64,000 bases of DNA, taken from positions 37,871,634-37,935,633 of the forward strand of contig NC_134014.1 of NCBI RefSeq assembly GCF_040712315.1, read 5' to 3'. Under the pieces are notes generated by a model. That model saw only the letters and a list, made by a program, of their open reading frames with translations, was not told where the DNA came from and did not search any database. Made by a program: the position numbers and the translations under genes. This stretch comes from Castanea sativa (lineage: Eukaryota; Streptophyta; Magnoliopsida; Fagales; Fagaceae). This document shows, one piece after another, positions 1-10,235 of this stretch. Position 1 is the stretch's first letter. Every line of letters starts with the position of its first letter.

Positions 1-463
1 GCTACCTGGTTACAACTGAAAATTAAACTCTTCCCTGGAAGAGGAGGGAATTTTGGAGTTGCTCTCAAGGCTGGACCTTGTTTTCTCACAAAATTGGACC
101 TGCTGAAGACTGGAGATGAGGCTGCCTTATATAGACTGGAGGGAGCCTTGGATGCTGCTGGATGATTGCTGAAATTACGGAGAGTAAATTGCTTTTACTG
201 AGGTGAAAGCTGTTTCCACCGAAAGCAATAGTATCTCGAAATGATTGTGTCTGTGAACAGTAAATTGCTTTGACTGTTCATGCTACAGTGCTTTGTCCCC
301 TTGCTTTTCCTGATTCGGTCACTGCTGGAATAGTAACCTGTCGAGGAATCAGCTGGGTGCTGGTACTGTTGATAAAGCGGGTACTGTTCAAATCAGTGGC
401 TGGTGCTGATTCTGAATAGTAACCGTACTGGAATCTTATCCTGAGTTGCTGGGTCAGGATGCT
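1..463 (-). promoter_or_regulatory. Intergenic/promoter region of a unit beyond the left edge
   Basis: Non-coding region downstream of unit 1 ORF1 and upstream of a unit lying left of the window. On the minus strand it holds a 3' hairpin (438-460: 7-bp stem ATCCTGA/TCAGGAT, 9-nt loop), a CAG/CTG-rich upstream region and a TATA box TATATAAGG (125-133). Bases 1-18 are the edge of the 32-bp leader repeat. The same arrangement recurs before every unit, so this is the viral promoter and not host DNA. Confidence 0.8.
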
Positions 464-3400
464 TTAGTCAGAGTCAGGAGCAACTGGTGAATATTCATCA
501 TAAGGATCCCATGGGGGATCATCACAATTGTGCTCGTGACAAATGGCATAATCATTGCAATGACCACAGTAGAGGAGAGGTCCGCTTTCTTTGTTCTGGA
601 ACTCTCCAGGATTATCTGGGCCTTCTTTTGTGGGGTTTCTGATAGCAGAATCATATGGACGTTTTCCAAAAACATAGATCCTATCCGTAGAACCTATAAG
701 ATGGTAATCTTTCCATAGATCTGGTGATGTCCAAGATTTGATCATTGAAGTAGTTCCTCCGGCGTTCGCTAGGTTATCCGGGTATCTGTATGAGACATAT
801 GTGTACCCTTTAAACCAAGGATCCTGGTAGGTAAAACCATTAATGAGGACAAGATGCTTTGAGGGATGAACTTCCATCCAATTCTCTTTGTCCCATCGGG
901 GTAATGTACTCCAACATCTGATAGAGATAACCTGGTTGTTATCTTGCTTGACAGCATCTTGGATGATTTGGGGTAGTTGACTGATTTGGTCATGACTTGT
1001 TATCTTTATAAGTCTGATGAAACCGTATTCAAACATCTGTGAGAGCCAAGTAGGATCTCTCTCGTCTTCATCTGTTTCATCTTCATAGTTGACCTCTAGT
1101 CCTGGAAAGGGATGCTTGTTTTCATATACTCTGGTGCTGTTCCCAAAGTATTCTTCCCATGCTGCTTGTACTAGGATATTATCAATATCATCTGAATCCT
1201 CTGGATTAGGAATAGTGGTTGTGACCAACATTTTGAAATGTTCATACCAAAGATTCAGACTTTCGAACATGACCTCACTTTTCAGGATGTGAGATTGCAA
1301 ATCTGAAGGCAAGTTGGCAGTGGCACTTCTTAGGGTCGTCCTAGTCTTAAGACTGAACTTAGCATAATCAGTACCCATGATAGTCATTTTATCCATTGAA
1401 TGGATATCCTCTCTGCCAAAGAGTTGACTGGTTAAATTAGCCATTTTGCTACTGGAATATGTCATCGTTGAGGGGACAAATTCCTGAAGGGATATCGATC
1501 CTCTATGGCTGGTAGAGGATGCACCTTCATGCTTTACAAAAGACTGTCCCGCTGGTAGTCTTTTGTCTTGAGGATAGTCCCTTACGGGTACTTTCCCCTT
1601 GCCCTTCTTCTCTGCTGAAGAAGTCATCTTCCACTTACTAGTGGTATTAAGTATTGCTTTCTCTTTATCCTGCGAAGAAAGGTTTGGATCATAAAAACCC
1701 TTTTTGCTTTGAAAACTGATGGATGTAGAAATGCAAATATTTTCATGATGAATGCATGATGACAATTGACTGGAGTCAAAGGGATGATCAATTGTTTTGG
1801 CTGAATCAAGTTGCTGGGCTTGATGACTGGATGGAAGGATGGTGATAGTACTGAGAGTTTTTGATATGGAAGCTTTCTGGAGGGAGCGAACCTCCCAAGG
1901 TTCTGGGCTTCTCATAAACTCAAATTTGACAGTCTGACCGAAGGGATGGGCTGTGATACCTTCAGTATCTGTGATGAAAGGATACAATAAACACAAGAAA
2001 GGGTTTCCTAGGATGACTCTATCTGTCATGTTTTTGACAAGGACAAATTTTGTCATAAAGGATATGCCGCCTTGGCAAACCTTAGCTTGTGGGATATTGA
2101 AATCAATTTGCATTCTTCCGCCACTTGCGGATGTTAACCTCTCCTTAGACTTCTTGAAGTATCTGGAGGGAATGATTCCTTCTTGAATGCAATTAAGATC
2201 AGCGCCTGAATCAATTAAGGCTATGACCTCAAATTCGAATTCTTTGCTAATGACAATCCTGACTTTGGAATGCCATTTATGAAAGTTAATCCTACTGATG
2301 GTTTCTAGGAACAAATCTTTGCTGGGTTCCTGGATAAGATCAGCTGTAGGGTTAACTGTTTGGTCATCTTCATCATCTGAGGGACCTTCCTCACTGCTGT
2401 GATGAGAAGTGCTTTCCAAAATTTGGATTCTTCTATTAAGGAGATCAAAATCGACCCTAAGAATGGTTAATTCTTGCTTCAGGGTTCTAACTTCCGATTT
2501 GGTTTCCTTAAGCTCTTTGTGAAGGTCGTTGACTGTAACTTCCTTCTTGGACTGGGTAAACCTATTGTAGATTTGCTCTAAATCTACCTTGGGTTGCTGG
2601 ATCCTTAGTGCTGGTTTGCTAGTTTCCTTAACTAAGGCCTGATGGAGAAGGGTAAGCTTCTGAGCTTTGATGGTAGGGTCTTCTATAGCCTCTATGAGGT
2701 CTAAAAGAAGTTCCTCTTGCTTGTTGAGAACACTGATGGTTTTGTTCCTACAACAACCATCTTTGCAAGGCATGGGTCTATCCTGGCCACTAGAGGTACT
2801 GGTACTAGAAGGATCAGAGGATAACCTGTATATCTGCCTAAGCTCACTGTCACTAGCACTGCTGAATGACTCGCTGTCTGAGCGGTCAAGTTCTAGTAAC
2901 TTGAAGATCTCAATTTTGCTGGGTTGGTCACTAATGAGGGTATTGATAAGGGATTTGGCCTTAGCTCTACACTCATTCCTGAAATGACCTTTCTTTCCAC
3001 AGTTGTAGCATTTGCCAGATGCTTGTGGAATGGGTTCCTTGGATTTTTCTTTCTTATAGAAATCATCAGTCTTAAACTTCTGTTTTCTATAATACTTGGC
3101 TGGTTTCTTCCTATAGGATTTCTCAAAGGATTCTTTTCCTTTGTGCTTGGATTTCCTCTTGGAAGGTTTAACTGAGGGTAAGCCATACTGTGTACAGAAA
3201 TGCCCTATTTCGTACTTGGCTTTGTCCTTGTTGATATGGCTTTGGATTTTGAGATCTCTGCACATCTTCATTCCTTCACTTCGAATGGTGCTAGAGATGT
3301 CTCCATAGGTTAGGTTATCATAATCTATGACACCTAAGGGGCTGCAGAGGGTTTTAAGACTTTGCCTTAAGGTCCTAATTTCACACCCGGTTTCCTTGGA

Positions 3401-5455
3401 TTCTCTATGAAGTTCGTTGATATTAACTTCCTTCTTGGGCTTGGTAGACCTATCTTGGGATTGGTCCAAATCTACCTTGGGTTGATGATTACTGGGTTCA
3501 GCTTTACTTGGTTCCTGAACCAAAGGCTGGTGGGTTAGGCTAGGCTCCTGAGGCTTGGCTATGGGGTTACCTATTTTTGGGTGAGAGGTTCTGGAGCTAC
3601 AATCTCTTTTGAAATGGTCACGCTTGCCACAACCATGACATTTTCCAGGCTTATTCTTCTTAGTTTCCTTGTAAGCTTTGGAAATAGGTCGGTGGACTCT
3701 GCTAGCATGCCTTTCAGGCCTTTTTAGTCTAAGGCGTTTCCATTTGGCTTCTAGGGTTTCATCATCTGTGTCAGAGGAGGAATTGCTAGAGGTTGTACGG
3801 ATTTTTAACACCTTAAGTTGACTTGTACATTTTGATGAAGGAATGGCTGGATTTTTTGCTAGCTCTTCAAGTTTCTGGGCAACTATTTCTAAGGCTGATT
3901 TGTCCTTAGGGTAACTGAAGTTGGTTGCAGGAGACTTGACTAGAGGCTGCTTAGGAGTTGGATTGCCAACCATGTCTTTAGTTGCTATGGTCCATGTTCT
4001 GGTGAGAACACAGAACTGCTTTTGCTGGCCAAAATACCTTTCGAAGTATATGAAAAAGGGGACATTACGGGATATTTCCCTCATGAATGCCGTCCATGCT
4101 TCAAATACTTTTTCTTTCTGATCCCTGGTATAATTGGCTTTGTAGGCTTCTCTTTTAGTCCTGTTTTCCTCAGAACTAAACTCCTTTCCTAATTCTTCTA
4201 GGTCAGGAACGAATTCTCTGTTTAACACTAAGATATTCAGAGATTCCTCTTGCTGATCTGGAGGCTGTTCCATATCAGTTCTAGATGGGGATGGGGGGGA
4301 TTGTTCACGATCGTCTTCTTCATTGACAATCGAATCCTGTTTGGCTGTGTAGCAAGGTGTAGTGAGTTGGGAATTAGTTCTAACTCCCTGAAGCTGAACA
4401 CCTATGTCTCTTCTAGACCTAGGGAATGATGATCCTAAAGGTCTGGTTGAGCTACACTGGGATGCTGGTCTGTCTCTATGGTAGACAGGTGACTGTTTTA
4501 GATCTGCTGTAGATCTAAACTGGGATATATCCAGGGGTTGCCTACACTCATAGTCTAGAGGAGTGCTGAGCCTAGATCTGTCGAAACTTAACCTAACCGT
4601 GCCGTCGGCTAGTTGCTGGACAAATTCTAGATCTGGATTCTGGGCTGGGTTTTGGATCTGTAGAGCATGATTCTCATTCTCTAACATCCAATTGGCTGGG
4701 AAAGTGACATCTGACCATTTGAGGGTTCTAGGTACCCTAACTTTAGCTCTGGGGTCAGTAGTCTGGATGAGGGTTGTTTCACCCTTCTGCCTCCTATCAA
4801 GTGCTCCAACATTCATGTTCGTTCTCATGCACTTGTAGTAAACTCTGTATATCAAGGCGATCTGACTGGTTCCCTGTGTCATGAGGGTTCCATGTGTCTT
4901 GATATTGAGGGTGAGGGCTTTGATAACTGTTTTGTCATGGAGGTAGATGGAAAAATCTGGAAAACAGTTAAAATGGATGGGTCCGTTGCTAAGACTGGTT
5001 TCTATGGTTCCTAGGAGGCTGTCATCGAACCTGATGTGACGAGCATCTCTAAGGGCCATGAGGATTGAGCTGTTCAAACCTCTTCTGGTGAGTGGTTTCA
5101 CTCAAACTTGGACTAATCCTATATGTAGGAAGTTATGTCCTTTGTCTTTATGACTCTGGATAGCTGAGGGTGCTAACAAGTAGCACGTTTCGTACTCCTT
5201 GTTGATTCCATAGACTTGTTCTATGGTCTTGACATGGTAGTCTGTTCTGAAAGCTGTTTTCAGAGACCATGAAGACTTATAGAATTGGCTGGTGGCTACT
5301 TTTGGGATATTCCAATCTCCTATGTCTAGATCTAGATCGGATAGCTCATAAGTTTCCGAATTAATTGCTCCTTCGTCTGCTGGGATATCTGGAATGGATG
5401 TGGGTTGAGAACATCTAGTACTGGTGGAAGAGTAACTTCTAAACAACCTATTCAT
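464..5455 (-). pseudogene. Unit 1 component B1 polyprotein ORF1 (one in-frame stop)
   Basis: Endogenous caulimovirid polyprotein, near full length. Order: movement protein (starts MNRLFRSYSS at 5455), acidic linker, an A-type gag region with knuckle CHGCGKRDHFKRDC, then a B-type region with a second knuckle CYNCGKKGHFRNEC, retropepsin (IALIDSGADLNC), and the C-terminal B domain ending in a C-X2-C...H-E-H cluster. There is no reverse transcriptase. The capsid core found in units 3, 7 and 8 (motif QQWWNN) is absent, replaced by A-type sequence; the switch lies near 3350 in the shared string AAACCCT. A GGA to TGA change makes a stop at 5102-5104 in the movement protein; the rest is open to TAA at 464-466. 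About 80 residues before QLFGREDIHS are missing relative to B2/B3. The same chimera is in unit 6. Domain calls are secure for knuckles and protease; the C-terminal function is unknown. Confidence 0.85.
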
Positions 5456-6102
5456 GATTCTGGGGTTACAAGTTTAAACCAATGATTACAACCTAGTCAC
5501 CTTTATCCTCAAACTTCTGGATCTAACCTTTAGATCTGAAGCACAAGTATACAACTATGGGATAGACACCTGATCTGTAAACTCCTTTTCGCCGGACTCT
5601 CCTCCAATAATGGGGACCACCCTAACACGCCTTCTCTCGGCTTCAACGGGCTGACCAAACCAAACCTAGGAAGATTTTCGGCCTCTTTAGAAAACGGAGC
5701 ACCTCACAGACTTTGGTAACAAATCTCACAGGTATATAGATCTGCAACAAACTTTTAGGGCTAAACACAAAAATAGGAAGAATCGGGATAACAGGGAAGC
5801 AAAGGTTAATTTGAACAAATAATCACAGAATAACAAATAGAATGGTTAGAAGGAGGCTCAGCCTACCATTTGCAGATGTAATAGAAAATGATGAAATAAT
5901 AGCAGACGAAGAAATAAATAAAAGGGAACGGAAGAGTTATCATGAAATAGATGTAAAACAAAATATGGGGTATGGGAGATATATCCATGAAAATAATTCA
6001 AAATAATTATAATGCCAAAAATAATCTGGATAACTATGGCGGCAGTGCCGACCAACTTGATTATATGATAAACAGTAACTTACAATCCGACCGGGCCAAA
6101 CT
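5456..6102 (-). other. Unit 1 5' leader
   Basis: Leader between primer-binding site and ORF1. It contains a conserved 65-codon hydrophobic ORF (5858-6055, MVGTAAIVIQ...) and, close to ORF1, an imperfect hairpin built on GATCTAA/TTAGATC (about 5515-5545). Long, structured leaders with short ORFs are usual in caulimovirids, where ribosome shunting is known; whether that happens here is inference. Confidence 0.7.
5858..6055 (-). CDS. Unit 1 leader short ORF, hydrophobic 65 aa
   Basis: Begins MVGTAAIVIQIIFG and is rich in I, L, F and H, with a likely membrane-type segment near residues 4-20. Copies occur in all ten leaders of the window. No known family recognised; it may be only a leader uORF. 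See the fuller entry in unit 12. Confidence 0.4.
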   Translation of the reverse strand: MVGTAAIVIQIIFGIIIILNYFHGYISHTPYFVLHLFHDNSSVPFYLFLRLLLFHHFLLHLQMVG

Positions 6103-6116
6103 TGGCTCTGATACCA
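6103..6116 (-). other. Unit 1 primer-binding site
   Basis: Minus strand reads TGGTATCAGAGCCA, the conserved caulimovirid site complementary to the 3' end of initiator tRNA-Met, used to start minus-strand DNA synthesis. Confidence 0.92.
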
Positions 6117-6219
6117 AAAGGGGGGTAAGCTACAGGCTAAGGCCGGTAAAGGCCAGTGTGCGGAAGGATAAAAGGTAAAATACAAATGAAAGCCGACTGA
6201 GGCTACTTGGTTACAACTG
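6117..6219 (-). other. Unit 1 truncated R/leader region without promoter
   Basis: Holds the C-rich stretch before the primer site and a single copy of the 32-bp leader repeat (about 6189-6219). Directly to the right begins unit 2 coding sequence; the TATA box and upstream promoter found before other units are missing, so unit 1 has no viral promoter of its own here. Confidence 0.8.
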
Positions 6220-8964
6220 ATTACCTCAACTCTCTTGTATCTTATTTCCTCCTGAAGGTGTTTGAGATGTATTGACTTGGCGTAAATCAGGTTTAACGTC
6301 TTGGAGACAGCATTAGCTTGGATGGTGCTAATGTTTCTAGGTACAGGCTCACTGATAAACCTAAACTTGATGGTTTGGCCAAAGGGTTGGGTTGTGATTC
6401 CTTTACTATCCACCGTGAAAGGGTAAAGGATGCAAAGGAAAGGATTTCCTAAAATGACCTTGTCTGTCATATTTTTGACAAGAACAAATGTGGTTTTGAA
6501 ACACATGTTATCTTGGCAAACATGGGCTTTAGGAAGTTTGAATTCAATCTGCATTTTTCCGCCATTTGCGGATGTCAATTGTTCCCTAGATTTTTTGAAA
6601 TACTTGGAGGGAATGATTCCTTCTTGAATGCAGTTGAGATCAGCACCTGAATCAATTAAGGCTATGACCTCGAATTCAAAATCTTTGCTGATGACAATCC
6701 TGACTTTGGAATGCCATTTATGGAAATTAATCCTAGTGATAGCATCTAGGGCCAAATCTTTGCTGGGTTTATAGATGAGATCAGCTGAAGGGTTAATTGT
6801 ATGATCATCTGAGGGATTTTCTTGATTGCTTTGATGAGAAGCATTTCCTAAGGGTTGAGTTTGGAGGGTTTTAAGACTTTGCCTTAAGGTCCTAATTTCA
6901 CACTCGGTTTCCTTGGATTCTCTATGAAGGTCGTTGATATTAACTTCCTTCTTGGGCTTGGTAGACCTATCTTGGGATTGGTCCAAATCTACCTTGGGTT
7001 GATGATTACTGGGTTCAGCTTTACTTGGTTCCTGAACCAAGGGCTGGTGGGTTAGGCTAGGCTCCTGAGGCTTGGCTATGGGGTTACCTATTTTTGGGTG
7101 AGAGGTTCTGGAGCTACAATCTCTTTTGAAATGGTCACGTTTGCCACAACCATGACATTTTCCAGGCTTATTCTTCTTAGTTTCCTTGTAAGCTTTGGAA
7201 ATAGGTCGGTGGACTCTGCTAGCATGCCTTTCAGGCCTTTTTAGTCTAAGGCGTTTCCATTTGGCTTCTAGGGTTTCATCATCTGTGTCAGAGGAGGAAC
7301 TGCTAGAGGTTGTACGGATTTTTAACACCTTAAGTTGACTTGTACATTTTGATGAAGGAATGGCTGGATTTTTTGCTAGCTCTTCAAGTTTCTGGGCAAC
7401 TATTTCTAAGGCTGATTTGTCCTTAGGGTAACTGAAGTTGGTTGCAGGAGGCTTGACTAGAGGCTGCTTAGGAGTTGGATTGCCAACCATGTCTTTAGTT
7501 GCTATGGTCCAGGTTCTGGTGAGGACACAAAACTGCTTGTGCTGGCCAAAATACCTTTCGAAGTATATGAAAAAGGGGACATTACGGGATATTTCCCTCA
7601 TGAATGCCGTCCATGAATCAAATACTTTTTCTTTTTGATCTCTGGTATAGTCGGCTTTGTAGGCTTCTCTCTTAGTCCTGTTTTCCTCAGAACTAAACTC
7701 CTTACCTAATTCTTCTAGGTCAGGGGCGAACTCTCTCGTTTAAAACCGAAGGTTCGTAGATTCCTCATGCCGATCCGGAGGCCGTTCCATATCGGTTCCG
7801 GATGGGGATGGGGAGATTGATCGTCCTCTTCTTCGACAATCGAATCCTGTTCCTCTGTGTAGCAAGGTGTGGTGAGTTGGGAATTGGTTCTAACTCCCTG
7901 AAGCTGAACACCTATGTCTCTTCTAGACCTAGGGAATGATGATCCTAAAGGTCTGGTTGAGCTACACTGGGATGCTGGTCTGTCTCTATGGTAGACAGGT
8001 GACTGTTTTAGATCTGCTGTAGATCTAAACTGGGATTTATCCAGGGGTTGCCTACACTCATAGTCTAGAGGAGTGCTAAGCCTAGATCTGTCGAAACTTA
8101 ACCTAACCGTGCCGTCGGCTAGTTGCTGGACAAATTCTAGATCCGGATTCGGGCCGGGTTTTGGATCCGTAGAGCATGATTCTCATTCTCTAACATCCAA
8201 TTGGTCGGGAAAGTGACATCTGACCATTTGAGGGTTTTAGGTACCCTAACTTTAGCTCTGGGGTCAGTAGTCTGGATGAGGGTTGTTTCACCCTTCTGCC
8301 TCCTATCAAGTGCTCCAACATTCATGTTCGTTCTCATGCACTTGTAGTAAACTCTGTATATCAAGGCGATCTGACTGGTTCCCTGTGTCATGAGGGTTCC
8401 ATGTGTCTTGATATTGAGGGTGAGGGCTTTGATAACTGTTTTGTCATGGAGGTAGATGGAAAAATCTGGAAAACAGTTAAAATGGATGGGTCCGTTGCTA
8501 AGACTGGTTTCTATGGTTCCTAGGAGGCTGTCATCGAACCTGATGTGACGAGCATCTCTAAGGGCCATGAGGATTGAGCTGTTCAAACCTCTTCTGGTGA
8601 GTGGTTTCACTCCAACTTGGACTAATCCTATGTGTAGGAAGTTATGTCCTTTGTCTTTATGACTCTGGATAGCTGAGGGTGATAACAAGTAGCACGTTTC
8701 GTACTCCTTGTTGATTCCATAGACTTGTTCTATGGTCTTGACATGGTAGTCTGTTCTGAAAGCTGTTTTCAGAGACCATGAAGACTTATAGAATTGGCTG
8801 GTGGCTACTTTTGGGATATTCCAATCTCCTATGTCTAGATCTAGATCGGATAGCTCATAAGTTTCTGAATTAATTGCTCCTACGTCTGCTGGGATATCTG
8901 GAATGGATGTGGGTTGAGAACATCTACTGCTGGTGGAAGAGTAACTTCTAAACAACCTATTCAT
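6220..8964 (-). pseudogene. Unit 2 component A ORF1, 3'-truncated
   Basis: A-type polyprotein cut off just before the reverse transcriptase. Present: movement protein start (MNRLFRSYSS at 8964, open to about 8155), linker, A-type gag with knuckle CHGCGKRDHFKRDC, coiled-coil-like linker (QSLKTLQTQPLGN), retropepsin (IALIDSGADLNC) and the following stretch to EEIRYKRVE at 6220. RT, RNase H and ORF2 are gone. Two frame breaks fall at about 7730-7810 and 8147-8205, both in patches where CTG/CAG sites have become CCG/CG, so they may be consensus errors. Past 6220 the open frame continues into the leader of unit 1, which is fortuitous. Confidence 0.85.
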
Positions 8965-9610
8965 GATTCTGGGGTTACAAGTTTAAACCAACGATTACAA
9001 CCTAGTCACCTTTATCCTCAAACTTCTGGATCTAACCTTTAGATCTGAAGCACAAGTATACAACTATGGGATAGACACCTGATCTGTAAACTCCTTTTCG
9101 CCGGACTCTCCTCCAATAATGGGGACCACCCTAACACGCCTTCTCTCGGCTTCAACGGGCTGACCAAACCAAACCTAGGAAGATTTTCGGCCTCTTTAGA
9201 AAACGGAGCACACAACAGACTTTGGTAACAAATCTCACAGGTATATAATTCTGCAACAAACTTTAGGGCTAAACACAAAAATAGGAAGAATCGGGATAAC
9301 AGGGAAGCAAAGGTTAATTTGAACAAATAATCACAGAATAGCAAATAGAATGGTTAGAAGGAGGCTCAGCCTAGCATTTGCAGATGTAATAGAAAATGAT
9401 GAAATAATAGCAGACGAAGAAATAAATAAAAGGGAACGGAAGAGTTATCATGAAATAGATGTAAAACAAAATATGGGGTATGGGAGATATATCCATGAAA
9501 ATAATTCAAAATAATTATAATGCCAAAAATAATCTGGATAACTATGGCGGCAGTGCCGACCAACTTGATTATATGATAAACAGTAACTTACAATCCGACC
9601 GGGCCAAACT
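8965..9610 (-). other. Unit 2 5' leader
   Basis: Leader with the hydrophobic short ORF at 9366-9563 and a further sense-strand ORF of 101 codons at 9039-9344. The latter is open only in leaders with one T fewer near AAACTTTAGGG (units 2, 3, 4, 7), so it is not conserved as a protein. Hairpin GATCTAA/TTAGATC lies near the ORF1 end. Confidence 0.65.
9366..9563 (-). CDS. Unit 2 leader short ORF, hydrophobic 65 aa
   Basis: Copy of the conserved leader ORF (MVGTAAIVIQ...), 65 codons. Function unknown. Confidence 0.4.
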   Translation of the reverse strand: MVGTAAIVIQIIFGIIIILNYFHGYISHTPYFVLHLFHDNSSVPFYLFLRLLLFHHFLLHLQMLG

Positions 9611-9624
9611 TGGCTTTGATACCA
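9611..9624 (-). other. Unit 2 primer-binding site, one mismatch
   Basis: Minus strand reads TGGTATCAAAGCCA instead of TGGTATCAGAGCCA. The change is G to A in a CAG, as expected from deamination of a methylated CHG cytosine on the other strand, and would weaken tRNA pairing. Confidence 0.85.
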
Positions 9625-10235
9625 TAAGGGGGGAAGTTACAGGCTAAGGCCGGTTGAGGCCAGTGTGCGGAAGATAAAATACAAATGAAAGCCGACTGAG
9701 GCTACTTGGTTAATGAAAGCCGACTGAGGCTACTTGGTTACAACTGAAAAGCCGACTGAGGCTACCTGGTTACAACTGAAAATTAAACTCTTCACTGGAA
9801 GAGGAGGGAATTTTGGAGTTGCTCTCAAGGCTGGACCTTGTTTCCTCACAAAATTGGACCTGCTGATGACTGGAGTCTTGCTTCCCTTAAATAGGCTGGA
9901 GGGAGCATTGGATGCTGCTGGATGATTGCTGAAATTACGGAGAGTAAATTGCTTTTACTGAGGTGAAAGCTGTTTCCACCGAAAGCAATAGTATCTCAGA
10001 ATGATTGTGTCTGTGAACAGTAAAACTTTCACTGTTCATGCTACAGTTCATGCTACAGTGATTTGTCCCCTTGCTTTTCTGGATTCGGTCACTGTTGAAA
10101 TAGTAACCTGTCGGGGAATCTGCTGGTGGGGATACTGTTGGTGATGTGGGTACTTTCCATATCAGTGGCTGGTGCTGATTTTGAATAGTAACCGGATTGC
10201 TATCTTATCCTGAGTTGCTGAGTCAGGATGCTTTT
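9625..10235 (-). promoter_or_regulatory. Promoter of unit 2 / 3' region of unit 3
   Basis: Intergenic region with three 32-bp leader repeats (9686-9778), a variant TATA box TATTTAAGG (9885-9893), a 13-bp tandem duplication containing TTCATGCTACAG (about 10036-10062), and the 3' hairpin (10206-10228). The TATTTAAG variant appears only beside B2 3' ends (also at 37813-37821). Confidence 0.78.

Noticed and set aside
464..5101. Separate gene starting at KPLTRRGL
   Set aside because: The segment begins with GTG right after a nonsense codon; it is the continuation of ORF1 and not an independent start.
5940..6220. ~90-codon C-terminal extension of the unit 2 polyprotein
   Set aside because: It is leader sequence read through after the 6219 junction, in a frame not used elsewhere; fortuitous.
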